A stretch of 64,000 nucleotides of DNA from the NCBI GenBank assembly GCA_000431235.1, contig HF988719.1:48440-112439 (forward strand). The letters are read 5' to 3'. The notes under the pieces were generated by a model. The model saw only the letters and a list, made by a program, of their open reading frames with translations, made no database searches and was not told where the DNA came from. Position 1 is the first letter of the stretch. Every line of letters starts with the position of its first letter. This document shows, piece by piece, positions 32,988 through 41,446 of the stretch. Source of the DNA: Coprobacillus sp. CAG:698. Lineage in GTDB: Bacteria > Bacillota_I > Bacilli_A > ML615J-28 > CAG-698. The position numbers and the translations under genes are program-made.

Positions 32988-34716
32988 AAGATTTATAAAA
33001 TATTATAAACCACATCGTAAACTTTTATTTGTTGATTTATTATTTGCATGTTTAATATCAATAATAGATTTAGTCTTTCCAATGGTTACTAAAAATGTTT
33101 TAAAAGAATGTGAAACAAATCAAAACCTTCAGTTCTTACGTACTATTCTTATTATAGGTTTGGTCTTATTAATATTCTATATCATTAGATTTATACTTTC
33201 ATATTTTATAGGATATTACGGCCATGTAATGGGAATCAGACTTGAGACTGATATGAGAAGTGATCTTTTTAAGAAATATCAAGAACTAGACTATCAATAT
33301 TTTGATGATAAAAAAACAGGAGAATTGATGTCAAACCTAACTACACATTTGCATGATGTTTCGGAAATGAGTCATCATGCACCTGAAGATATTTTTATAT
33401 CTGTTATTATGCTAGTAGGTAGTTTTGTATATCTATTTTTCTTTGCTAATCCATATTTAACACTAATTGTCTTTTCATTTTTAAGCATATTAATAATTTA
33501 TTCAATTACAAGAAGAAAGAAAATGATGAAAGCTTTTAGAAATGCAAGAAATGCACAAAGTGAACTAAGTTCTCGAGTTGAAAGTTCAATTAGTGGAATT
33601 AGACTTACAAAGGCATTTAATAATATGGATTATGAAAAACAAAGATTTGAACAAATAAATACTTTATATAAAGATGCCCGTTCAGGTGTATTTAAAGAAA
33701 TAGGATTATTTGGCTCAGGAAATGATTTCTTTATCAACTTAACAAATTTAGCTCTACTTGTTTTTGGAACCATATTTGTAATCAAAGGGTGGAATGTTAC
33801 ATATATAGATTTAACAACATATTTCTTATATATAAACTTTTTAATTAAACCTATTTCTAGATTAACAAATTCAATGGAACAAATTCAACAAGGCTTTTCT
33901 GGAATTGAAAAATTCTATAATATAATGGATGAAGAAATAAAAATTAAAAATGATTATGGAATCATAAAAAATAATTTTGAAGGTGATATAGAATTTAAAG
34001 ATGTTTGCTTTAGCTATTCACATAAAAAAGAAAAAGATGTTCTAACAAATTTCAATTTACATATTGAAACTGGAGAAAAAATAGCTTTAGTTGGCGAAAC
34101 TGGTGTCGGGAAAACAACGATTTCCAAACTTATTCCACGTTTTTATGATGTTGATGAAGGTGAAATACTAGTTGATGGTATTAATGTAAAAGATTATAAT
34201 CTAGACAATTTAAGAAATGCAATTGGACATGTAGAACAAGATGTGTTTGTTTTCTATGGAACTATAAAAGAAAATATTCTTTTTGGAAAGCCACAAGCGA
34301 CAATGGATGAAATTATATCTGCTTCAAAAAAAGCACAAATCCATGATTTTATAATGACTTTACCTAAAGGTTATGATACATTAACAGGTGAAAGAGGAGT
34401 CAAATTAAGTGGCGGTCAAAAACAAAGAATCGCAATAGCAAGACTTTTCTTAAAAAACCCTAAAATATTAATATTAGATGAGGCAACTTCTTCACTTGAT
34501 AATATAACGGAAAAACAAATCCAACAAGCTTTTGATGAATTATCACAAGGGAAAACAACGATAATAATAGCACATCGCCTCTCTACAATAAAAAATGCTG
34601 ATGAAATAATAGTAATCTCTAAAGAAGGAATTATTGAAAGAGGTAAGCATGACGAACTAATAACTAAGAACGGCTATTATGCTAAACTTTATAATTCAAT
34701 ATCAGAAACATATTAA
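32980..34716 (+). CDS. ABC exporter, fused permease-ATPase
   Basis: A 578-residue half-transporter with six membrane helices (about 1-310) followed by an ATPase domain: Walker A GETGVGKTTIS, Q-loop VEQDVFVFYGTI, signature LSGGQKQRIAIARL, Walker B ILILDEATSSLD, and the H-loop AHRLSTI. This is the MsbA/LmrA/BmrA type, which works as a dimer and exports lipids, drugs or peptides. It may act as a homodimer, since no second half-transporter is adjacent. It overlaps the DUF951 gene by 8 bp, making it the last gene of the mnmG unit, and ends at a terminator. Confidence 0.93.
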   Translation: MIKRFIKYYKPHRKLLFVDLLFACLISIIDLVFPMVTKNVLKECETNQNLQFLRTILIIGLVLLIFYIIRFILSYFIGYYGHVMGIRLETDMRSDLFKKYQELDYQYFDDKKTGELMSNLTTHLHDVSEMSHHAPEDIFISVIMLVGSFVYLFFFANPYLTLIVFSFLSILIIYSITRRKKMMKAFRNARNAQSELSSRVESSISGIRLTKAFNNMDYEKQRFEQINTLYKDARSGVFKEIGLFGSGNDFFINLTNLALLVFGTIFVIKGWNVTYIDLTTYFLYINFLIKPISRLTNSMEQIQQGFSGIEKFYNIMDEEIKIKNDYGIIKNNFEGDIEFKDVCFSYSHKKEKDVLTNFNLHIETGEKIALVGETGVGKTTISKLIPRFYDVDEGEILVDGINVKDYNLDNLRNAIGHVEQDVFVFYGTIKENILFGKPQATMDEIISASKKAQIHDFIMTLPKGYDTLTGERGVKLSGGQKQRIAIARLFLKNPKILILDEATSSLDNITEKQIQQAFDELSQGKTTIIIAHRLSTIKNADEIIVISKEGIIERGKHDELITKNGYYAKLYNSISETY

Positions 34717-34746
34717 AGAATAGATGTATAAGCTATTCTTTTTTTC
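34716..34746 (+). terminator. rho-independent terminator after the ABC exporter
   Basis: AAGAATAG (34716-34723) pairs with CTATTCTT (34733-34740) around a 9-nt loop, followed by a T run. The stem overlaps the stop codon's last base. Confidence 0.8.
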
Positions 34747-34762
34747 TTTATAAACGCATTTT

Positions 34763-34795
34763 TTTACAAATTATTCGGGCTCAATGTAATAGAAT
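34763..34795 (+). promoter_or_regulatory. promoter region of spoIIE
   Basis: TTTACA at 34763-34768 can pair with either TGTAAT (34785-34790, 16-bp spacing) or TAGAAT (34790-34795, 21-bp spacing). Spo0A-activated promoters such as spoIIE and spoIIG of Bacillus are known for an unusual 21-22 bp spacing. A clear 0A box (TGTCGAA) was not found; ATTCGGGC lies between the boxes. Confidence 0.4.
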
Positions 34796-34813
34796 AAGTG
34801 TGAGGTGGTTTAA

Positions 34814-36943
34814 ATGAAAAAATATCTAAATGTTATTATTGTTTCTTTCTTTGCTTTTTTGCTTTTAGAATATGATTACGGATTACCTCTTATAATTCCA
34901 ATAATTTTGATTTATTTATCAAATAATAGTAAATTATCATTTATAGTTATTCCAGTAAGTATGCTTTCAATATTTGTATTTAATTATGATTATCTAAAAG
35001 TTGGAATAGTTCTATATATTTTTATTATGATATATCTTTTATTCTTTTTAAAGAAAAAGAATCTTTTTATAGATGCTATATACACATTTGTAATTTGTAT
35101 GGGATTGTTACTATTAAGAGCAAATGAAATTCTTAACAAAGAAATAATAATTAGAATAATTATATACAGTGCTTTATCATCAGTAATGCTAACAGTTATG
35201 AAAATAATACTAAACAAACGAGAAGATTTCTTTGTCTATTTTGAAATAGTGAGTATTTCACTTGCTCTTATTGGGGCATCGCTAACAGAATTTGAATATA
35301 ATATTTGCTTTTATCTAGGTTGTTTTTATGCAATATATTTTACCTATAATGCTAATGGTTTATTTTCGTTTGTTTTTTCAACACTTTTGATGGTATACAT
35401 ATATATGAAATATAAAATAGAATATGTTTTGATACTTCCATTTTTATCAGTTATATATATGATTAATAGTATTTTAAGTAGTTTTGTTACTATTTTGTTA
35501 ACAACAATTCTATGTTTTATTTTTCCTGAATACTATAAAGTGGCTATAATATTAGATGCTATTTGCATAGCTTTTGAGTTATTAAAGAACAAAGTATTAG
35601 GAAAGAGAATTACAAAAGAAAATGAGATAAAAGAAAGTGTAAAAGAAAGTTCAGAAGTTTTAAATCGAGATGTTTTAGCTTTTTCGAGTTTCTTAGATAT
35701 GTGTGCTCAAGAATCAGAAGGGATGAGAGAGTATTATAAGAAACTAGATGAGGGTATAAAAAGTTTAGAGAAAAATTATTGTAATAAGTGTTACCTATGT
35801 AATAAATGTTATCAAAAAGATGTCAAAGAAGAAATGAAAAATTTGATAATTAATGCCAAAAACATAACATATGATATAAAAGAAAGTGAAGTTTTTAGTG
35901 TTTGCCCCTATAATATTGAAATTAGAAAAAGCGCAATAATTATAAATGAAAAAATGGAAAACACTACAAGAAGAGCAAAGAGCAAGGTTGTTTCTTCAAC
36001 TTTACAAGGAATAAGTAATATTTTAAGACAATTTATCGTAGATACTAGTACAAAAAAAGAGATGGAGTATGAGGAAATTTATAAGATGAAAAAGGCCATT
36101 TCCTCAAATGGCTATGTAATTAGTTATTTTAAAGCTGATAAAATGAATGAAGATGACTTCCTCATAGAAATGGGAATACGAGGAGTTACATTTGAAGATG
36201 TGAAAGAAAAAATAACAAGTATTATTGAAAGAAGTATTCATAAAGAAGTAACATTAGAATATGACTACACAGAAAGTGGAAAAGTTTATTTCCGTATAAT
36301 CCCTAAAACAAAATGTAGAATTGAATACAGCACATCATCTATTGCCGCTGGTAAAGTGAGTGGAGATAATTTATTAGTTAACGAAACAAAAGATGGAAAA
36401 GTTGTCTCAGTTATCTGTGATGGTATGGGAAAGGGTTATAGTGCTAATATGTCAAGTGAGTTTGTTATTGGAATGTTTGAAGAACTATTTAAATCTAATT
36501 TATCGTCATATGCAATGGTACAAATGATGAATACATATTGTGAAATAAAGGATAGTATTGATTCGTTTTGTACACTTGACTATATGGAATTAGATAGGAA
36601 AAACAAAGAAATTTCTTTTTATAAAATGTCATCAGCTCCTAGCTATATTTATCACTTTAATAAAACTATCGAAAAGATTGAAAACAAAAGACTTCCTTTA
36701 GGTAAAGAAAGTGAAATAGTAACCGAAAATGTAAAAGTAGAAGAAGGAGATATCATTATTATGTCAAGTGATGGTGTTTTTGAAAATATCCAAAATGAAG
36801 GAGAACTAACTGAATATATCGCTTCAATAACACATTTACCTGCTCCGAAAATAGTATACCAAGTTATAAACTATATAAAAGAAAGTAGTAAGTTAACAGA
36901 CGACGATATCTCCTTAGTTGTCTTAAAAGTGATTCCTAACTAA
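34814..36943 (+). CDS. spoIIE: stage II sporulation protein E (membrane PP2C phosphatase)
   Basis: SpoIIE dephosphorylates SpoIIAA and so releases sigma-F in the forespore; it also localises to the polar septum with FtsZ. The 709 residues (Bacillus 827) have about ten membrane helices (to about residue 250), a central region with a cysteine cluster C323-x2-C326-x2-C329-x2-C332, and a C-terminal PP2C domain with metal-binding Asp residues in VICDGMGKGYSA (D536) and MSSDGVFEN (D653) and the final LTDDDISLVVL. ATG 34814 follows GAGGTGG. The gene overlaps a convergent rhodanese gene by 21 bp. Confidence 0.94.
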   Translation: MKKYLNVIIVSFFAFLLLEYDYGLPLIIPIILIYLSNNSKLSFIVIPVSMLSIFVFNYDYLKVGIVLYIFIMIYLLFFLKKKNLFIDAIYTFVICMGLLLLRANEILNKEIIIRIIIYSALSSVMLTVMKIILNKREDFFVYFEIVSISLALIGASLTEFEYNICFYLGCFYAIYFTYNANGLFSFVFSTLLMVYIYMKYKIEYVLILPFLSVIYMINSILSSFVTILLTTILCFIFPEYYKVAIILDAICIAFELLKNKVLGKRITKENEIKESVKESSEVLNRDVLAFSSFLDMCAQESEGMREYYKKLDEGIKSLEKNYCNKCYLCNKCYQKDVKEEMKNLIINAKNITYDIKESEVFSVCPYNIEIRKSAIIINEKMENTTRRAKSKVVSSTLQGISNILRQFIVDTSTKKEMEYEEIYKMKKAISSNGYVISYFKADKMNEDDFLIEMGIRGVTFEDVKEKITSIIERSIHKEVTLEYDYTESGKVYFRIIPKTKCRIEYSTSSIAAGKVSGDNLLVNETKDGKVVSVICDGMGKGYSANMSSEFVIGMFEELFKSNLSSYAMVQMMNTYCEIKDSIDSFCTLDYMELDRKNKEISFYKMSSAPSYIYHFNKTIEKIENKRLPLGKESEIVTENVKVEEGDIIIMSSDGVFENIQNEGELTEYIASITHLPAPKIVYQVINYIKESSKLTDDDISLVVLKVIPN

Positions 36944-37234
36944 TTCATACTTCCATTTATTTATACCACCTAACACATTTGTAACATTAAATCCTTTACC
37001 TTCAAGAATTTTAGAAACTTTTGGTGAGGTAATTCCGTAGTCACAGATGATGTAATAGTTAGTATAATAGTTCAGGTAAATAAAGGGATTAGATAATAAA
37101 ACATTACAAGGTATATTTTGTGACCCCATAATATGTTTTTCAAAGAAATCACTTTTATCGCGCACGTCTATTATATTCATAAAATTACCGCTTAAACATA
37201 AATCATGTAAAGCCTCACAAGAGATTGATTTCAT
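36923..37234 (-). CDS. rhodanese-domain protein
   Basis: A 103-residue single rhodanese domain: NIIDVRDKSDFFEKHIMGSQNIP is the typical entry motif and the catalytic loop reads ICDYGITSPKVSKIL, with Cys in the active-site position. It could act as a sulfur carrier or transferase; a cysteine desulfurase and ThiI are encoded elsewhere in the window. I start at ATG 37234, preceded by AAGGTGATAC; an upstream in-frame ATG at 37270 lacks such a site. It is the only minus-strand gene in this region and its end overlaps the last 21 bp of spoIIE tail to tail. Confidence 0.85.
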   Translation of the reverse strand: MKSISCEALHDLCLSGNFMNIIDVRDKSDFFEKHIMGSQNIPCNVLLSNPFIYLNYYTNYYIICDYGITSPKVSKILEGKGFNVTNVLGGINKWKYELVRNHF

Positions 37235-37306
37235 TGTATCACCTTGTACATTATATGTAATAAATGTCATTTTTATAAATATTTATTATAAAGAATATGA
37301 AAAATG

Positions 37307-37315
37307 TGATATAAT
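37307..37315 (+). promoter_or_regulatory. extended -10 promoter for the PucR-type regulator
   Basis: TGATATAAT (TATAAT at 37310-37315). No convincing -35. Transcription would start about 15 nt before the GGTGGTGAT ribosome binding site. Confidence 0.55.
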
Positions 37316-37336
37316 CATTATAGGTGGTGATAGAAA

Positions 37337-38008
37337 ATGCTTTTTGAAAGTAAATTAAGTTATAATGCTAATCAAAAACAAATGATTGATTTTCTAAATG
37401 GGAACGTTAAAACATTTCTTTTAAAAGATAAATCTTTTTTCATAATTACTAGTATTGAAGATGCCACACAAGAAGAAAATATTATTAATTTATATAATAA
37501 TTATCTATATAATTCTACATCAATAGTATATAAAAATATGATTATATCTTTTTATCAAAAAAAAGAGAAAATGTACTTTCAAGAGATAATAGATTCTCTA
37601 AGCGAAGATTTAGGAACAAGAATAAAAATTTTTGAGGGTTTTAGAATTTCTTTAAAGAATAATTTAGACTTTTTGAAGATGTTTTCTATTATTGAAAAGT
37701 ACCGAGAAAAAGATTACTCTTATATGAACATAACCGATGTAATCCTCTCAACAAATACTATGAATATAAATACTATTAGAGAAATACTTTTATGTGAAGA
37801 ATTGAAAGATTATAATTTTATAACCCTTGTTCGTGAAATGCTCAAGAATGATTTGAATGTTTCTAAAGCAGCAAATGATTTGTATATGCATAGAAATACT
37901 TTAAATAATAAACTTGATACAATAGAATTTAATACTTCAATTTCATTAAGAAATTTTAAAGGAGCCCTTTCTTTATATGAATTATTGAAAGAATATATAA
38001 AGTTATAA
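37337..38008 (+). CDS. PucR-type helix-turn-helix regulator
   Basis: A 223-residue protein whose last 55 residues form a PucR/CdaR C-terminal helix-turn-helix (LREMLKNDLNVSKAANDLYMHRNTLNNKLDTIE): the AA..L..HRNTL core is diagnostic. The N-terminal 150 residues show no recognised sensor domain. Relatives are activators of sugar-acid, purine or other catabolic genes. It lies directly upstream of an MsmX-like sugar ABC ATPase gene, and a perfect palindrome sits between them, so local control of that gene is plausible but inferred. Confidence 0.75.
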   Translation: MLFESKLSYNANQKQMIDFLNGNVKTFLLKDKSFFIITSIEDATQEENIINLYNNYLYNSTSIVYKNMIISFYQKKEKMYFQEIIDSLSEDLGTRIKIFEGFRISLKNNLDFLKMFSIIEKYREKDYSYMNITDVILSTNTMNINTIREILLCEELKDYNFITLVREMLKNDLNVSKAANDLYMHRNTLNNKLDTIEFNTSISLRNFKGALSLYELLKEYIKL

Positions 38009-38013
38009 TTTAT

Positions 38014-38028
38014 TGTGCATTTTGCACA
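38014..38028. promoter_or_regulatory. palindromic candidate operator upstream of msmX
   Basis: TGTGCAtttTGCACA is a perfect inverted repeat with a 3-nt centre that abuts the -35 box of the following promoter. An activator bound here would touch RNA polymerase at -35. It might also be a weak hairpin at the end of the regulator mRNA, though no T run follows. Confidence 0.5.
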
Positions 38029-38057
38029 TTGAAATAAAAATAAAAATAATATATAAT
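38029..38057 (+). promoter_or_regulatory. sigma-A promoter for msmX
   Basis: TTGAAA (38029-38034), 17 bp, TATAAT (38052-38057). Confidence 0.8.
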
Positions 38058-38082
38058 TAATACAAATTAAAGGAGAAATTTT

Positions 38083-39201
38083 ATGGCAACTGTTACACTA
38101 ACTAACATTAATAAAGTTTATGATGGCAATGTTCATGCAGTTATAGACTTTAATCTAAAAATTAAAGATAAAGAATTTATCGTATTCGTAGGACCTTCAG
38201 GCTGCGGAAAGACAACTACACTAAGAATGGTAGCTGGACTTGAAGAAATTACTTCAGGTGAATTAAGAATTGATGATGAAATCGTTAATGATGTTGCACC
38301 AAAAGATCGTAACATCGCAATGGTTTTCCAAAGCTATGCTTTGTATCCTCATATGACTGTTTATGACAATATGGCATTTGGTCTAAAACTACGTAAATTT
38401 TCACGTGATGAAATCGATCGTCGTGTAAATGAAGCTGCAGAAGTATTAGGATTAAAACCATACTTAGATCGTCGTCCAAAAGCTTTATCAGGTGGACAAA
38501 AACAACGTGTTGCCTTAGGAAGAGCAATCGTACGTAATGCTAAAGTATTCTTAATGGACGAACCACTATCTAACCTAGATGCTAAATTACGTGTACAAAT
38601 GAGAGCCGAAATTATAAAGATTACTGAAAGATTAGGTATTACAACAATCTATGTAACACATGACCAAATTGAAGCTATGACAATGGCATCAAGAATTGTT
38701 GTTATGAAAGATGGAGTTATCCAACAAGTTGGTACTCCAAAAGATATTTATGACAATCCTAACAATACATTTGTTGGTGGATTTATTGGAACTCCTCCAA
38801 TGAACTTTATTGAAGGAAGAGTAACTGAAGATGGTTATTTCGTAATTGGAGATCATAAACTTGGAGTTACAAAATTAAGAATACCTGAAAATAAGTTCAA
38901 AATCTTAGATACACAAAACTATATTGATAAACCTGTTATTCTTGGAATTAGACCAGAAGATATCTATGATACTCCAGAATTATTTGAAAAATATGCTGAT
39001 TCTAAAGTGCATATCAAAGTTGACGTAGCTGAGCTATTAGGTGCTGAAACAAATATTTATGGTGTGTTAAATGGTCAAACACTTGTTGCAAAAGTTCCTG
39101 CACGTGTTGATTTACATATGAATGATGAAACAGATTTAGTTCTTAATATGGAAAAATGCCACTTCTTTGATGAAGAAACTCAACAAAGAATTAAGAGATA
39201 A
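38083..39201 (+). CDS. msmX: sugar ABC transporter ATP-binding protein (MsmX/UgpC/MalK type)
   Basis: A 372-residue ATPase of the carbohydrate-uptake CUT1 family: Walker A GPSGCGKTTTLRMVAGLE, Q-loop VFQSYALYPHMTVYDN, signature LSGGQKQRVALGRA, Walker B VFLMDEPLSNLDA, and a C-terminal TOBE-type regulatory domain (about 240-372). No permease or binding protein is adjacent. In Bacilli MsmX is a shared ATPase that energises several sugar importers, so a stand-alone gene fits. Codons are more optimal than in neighbours (many CGT), suggesting high expression. The symbol is by analogy; substrate cannot be read from sequence. Confidence 0.85.
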   Translation: MATVTLTNINKVYDGNVHAVIDFNLKIKDKEFIVFVGPSGCGKTTTLRMVAGLEEITSGELRIDDEIVNDVAPKDRNIAMVFQSYALYPHMTVYDNMAFGLKLRKFSRDEIDRRVNEAAEVLGLKPYLDRRPKALSGGQKQRVALGRAIVRNAKVFLMDEPLSNLDAKLRVQMRAEIIKITERLGITTIYVTHDQIEAMTMASRIVVMKDGVIQQVGTPKDIYDNPNNTFVGGFIGTPPMNFIEGRVTEDGYFVIGDHKLGVTKLRIPENKFKILDTQNYIDKPVILGIRPEDIYDTPELFEKYADSKVHIKVDVAELLGAETNIYGVLNGQTLVAKVPARVDLHMNDETDLVLNMEKCHFFDEETQQRIKR

Positions 39202-39212
39202 CTAATAAAAAT

Positions 39213-39254
39213 AAATATCTTATGACAAAAATGTTTTCATAAGATATTTTTTTT
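39213..39254 (+). terminator. strong rho-independent terminator after msmX
   Basis: AAATATCTTATGA (39213-39225) pairs perfectly with its complement at 39237-39249 around an 11-nt loop, followed by a T run. Confidence 0.85.
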
Positions 39255-39275
39255 ATATACTTTTTTGGAAAGTTG

Positions 39276-39284
39276 TGATATAAT
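39276..39284 (+). promoter_or_regulatory. extended -10 promoter for pgk-tpiA
   Basis: TGATATAAT (TATAAT at 39279-39284). The -35 is unclear. The leader to pgk is about 65 nt and A/T-rich. Confidence 0.6.
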
Positions 39285-39358
39285 AAGTTGGTAAGTGATA
39301 TATTAATATAATCATTTAAATAATAGTTAATAAAATTAATTGAAAGGAATAAATAAAA

Positions 39359-40552
39359 ATGGAAAAAAAGACAATTAGAGACGTTGAATTAAAAAACAAA
39401 GTCGTTTTGATGCGCGTGGACTTTAATGTTCCAATGGCTGGTGGAGTTATTACTGATGACAATCGTATAGTTCAAGCATTACCTACAATTAAATACGCTT
39501 TAGAACATGGTGCAAAATTAGTATTATTCTCTCATTTAGGACGCATTAAAGAAGAAGCTGATAAAGCAAAAAATACTTTAGCTCCTGTTGCTAAGAGATT
39601 AAGCGAATTACTTGGAAAAGAAGTAAAATTTGTTCCTGTTACAAGAGGAGAAGCTTTAGAAAAGGCAATCAAAGAAATGGCTGCTGGCGATATCGTTATG
39701 TTTGAAAATACAAGATTTGAAGATTTAGATGGTAAAAAAGAATCTAAGAATGATCCAGAATTAGGTAAATACTGGGCAAGTTTAGGTGATGTGTTCGTAA
39801 ATGATGCATTTGGTACAGCTCATCGTGCTCATGCTTCTAACGCTGGAATTGCTGCAAATATGGATACTGTTGTTTCAGGATTCTTAATTGAAAAAGAAAT
39901 CAATTGTTTAAGCAAACCAGTTGACAATCCAGTTCACCCATATGTTGCTATATTAGGTGGAGCAAAAGTAAGTGATAAGATTTCTGTAATTGAAAACTTA
40001 TTAAATAAAGCTGATAAGATTATAATTTGTGGAGCTATGGCTTATACATTCTATAAAGCATTAGGATATGAAGTTGGTACAAGTAAATGTGAACTTGACT
40101 TCGTTGATTATGCAAAAGGATTATTAGAAAAAGCACAAAATAAGATTATTCTTCCTGTTGATACAGTTGTTGCGAAAGAATTTGATAAAGATGCTGAATC
40201 TAAAGTTGTTGATTCTGACAAGATCCCTGCTGATGAAATGGGAATGGATATTGGACCTAAATCATTAGAAAAGTTTGCAAAAGAATTAGAAGGTGCTAAA
40301 ACAGTTGTTTGGAATGGTCCTGCAGGTGTATTTGAATTCCCTAAATTTGCAAAAGGAACAAATGGTATTTGCGAATTACTTGCTAACTTAAAAGGTGCTA
40401 CAACTATTATAGGTGGTGGAGATAGTGCCGCAGCAGCAGAAAAATTAGGATATGCTGAAAAATTCACTCATGTTTCTACTGGTGGAGGAGCAAGTTTAGA
40501 ATATTTAGAAGGTAAAACTTTACCTGGAATTGCAATTTTGAACGATAAATAA
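39359..40552 (+). CDS. pgk: phosphoglycerate kinase
   Basis: Pgk makes ATP from 1,3-bisphosphoglycerate in glycolysis. The 397 residues show the substrate-binding RVDFNVP near the N-terminus, SHLGR, ENTRFE, FVNDAFGTAHRAHAS, the hinge and ILGGAKVSDKI, VWNGPAGVFEFPKFAKGT and the nucleotide loop GGGDSAAAAEKLG. It forms an operon with tpiA 14 bp downstream; gapA is not in the window. Codon use is clean and biased (GGT, GTT, GCT), typical of a highly expressed gene. Confidence 0.97.
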   Translation: MEKKTIRDVELKNKVVLMRVDFNVPMAGGVITDDNRIVQALPTIKYALEHGAKLVLFSHLGRIKEEADKAKNTLAPVAKRLSELLGKEVKFVPVTRGEALEKAIKEMAAGDIVMFENTRFEDLDGKKESKNDPELGKYWASLGDVFVNDAFGTAHRAHASNAGIAANMDTVVSGFLIEKEINCLSKPVDNPVHPYVAILGGAKVSDKISVIENLLNKADKIIICGAMAYTFYKALGYEVGTSKCELDFVDYAKGLLEKAQNKIILPVDTVVAKEFDKDAESKVVDSDKIPADEMGMDIGPKSLEKFAKELEGAKTVVWNGPAGVFEFPKFAKGTNGICELLANLKGATTIIGGGDSAAAAEKLGYAEKFTHVSTGGGASLEYLEGKTLPGIAILNDK

Positions 40553-40566
40553 AAAGGAGAATTATT

Positions 40567-41340
40567 ATGAGAAAACCAATTATCGCTGGAAACTGGAAAA
40601 TGTTTAAGACTAGAGATGAAGCAATAAAATTCATCCTAGATGTTAATGACAAAATGCCTTCAAATGAGGTTGTTGATAGTGTTATTTGTTCACAATTTAC
40701 AGTATTAAGATGCTTAGTTAAGAGACAAGGCGAAAACTTAAGAATAGGTGCACAAAATATGCACTTTAAAGATGAAGGAGCATATACTGGAGAAGTTAGT
40801 GGCCTAATGCTTAAGAGCATTGGAACAACATATGTAATTATTGGTCACAGTGAAAGAAGAGCAATGTTTAACGAAACTGATGAAACAGTTAACTTAAAAC
40901 TTAAAAAAGCATTCGAAGTTGAATTATTACCAATTCTTTGTGTAGGTGAATCTCTAGAGCAAAGAGAAACAGGTAAAACTGAAGAAGTTTTAAAGAACCA
41001 AATTGTTAAAGACTTAGAAGGTTTAACTAAAGAACAAGTAAAAGAATTAGTTATTGCTTATGAACCAATTTGGGCAATCGGTACTGGTAAAACAGCTACT
41101 TCACAAATCGCTGATGAAACTTGTGGATTTATCCGTAAAACAGTTGGAGAATTGTTCGGAGAAGAAGTTAGCGAAGCTATTAGAATTCAATATGGCGGAA
41201 GTGTAAAAACTAGTAACATTGAAGAATTAATGAGTATGCCTAATATTGATGGTGCATTAATTGGTGGAGCAAGTTTAAAAGCTGAAGACTTTATTAAATT
41301 AGTTTATGCAGCTGCAAAACAACAATATATCCCTATGTAA
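40567..41340 (+). CDS. tpiA: triosephosphate isomerase
   Basis: TpiA interconverts dihydroxyacetone phosphate and glyceraldehyde 3-phosphate. The 257 residues carry NWKMFKT (catalytic Lys), GHSERR (catalytic His), the AYEPIWAIGTGKTAT signature (catalytic Glu and mobile loop) and the phosphate-binding IQYGGSVK...GALIGGASLK. ATG 40567 follows AAAAGGAG. Second gene of the pgk operon, ending at a clear terminator. Confidence 0.97.
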   Translation: MRKPIIAGNWKMFKTRDEAIKFILDVNDKMPSNEVVDSVICSQFTVLRCLVKRQGENLRIGAQNMHFKDEGAYTGEVSGLMLKSIGTTYVIIGHSERRAMFNETDETVNLKLKKAFEVELLPILCVGESLEQRETGKTEEVLKNQIVKDLEGLTKEQVKELVIAYEPIWAIGTGKTATSQIADETCGFIRKTVGELFGEEVSEAIRIQYGGSVKTSNIEELMSMPNIDGALIGGASLKAEDFIKLVYAAAKQQYIPM

Positions 41341-41351
41341 ATAAATAAATT

Positions 41352-41376
41352 AATCCCTACTCTGTGGGGATTTTTA
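41352..41376 (+). terminator. rho-independent terminator after tpiA
   Basis: AATCCCTAC (41352-41360) pairs with GTGGGGATT (41364-41372), one G-T pair, TCT loop, then T run. Confidence 0.8.
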
Positions 41377-41394
41377 TTTTACTTGCATTTTTCT

Positions 41395-41423
41395 TTGAAA
41401 ATTTAACAAAAGTAGGATATAAT
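41395..41423 (+). promoter_or_regulatory. sigma-A promoter for the DUF6273-like gene
   Basis: TTGAAA (41395-41400), 17 bp, TATAAT (41418-41423). Confidence 0.75.
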
Positions 41424-41446
41424 AATTATATTGTTTGGAGGTTTTT

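Noticed and set aside
38014..38028. Catabolite-response (cre) site before msmX
   Set aside because: TGTGCATTTTGCACA lacks the cre core (CG centre and TGnAA...): it is annotated only as an unnamed palindrome.
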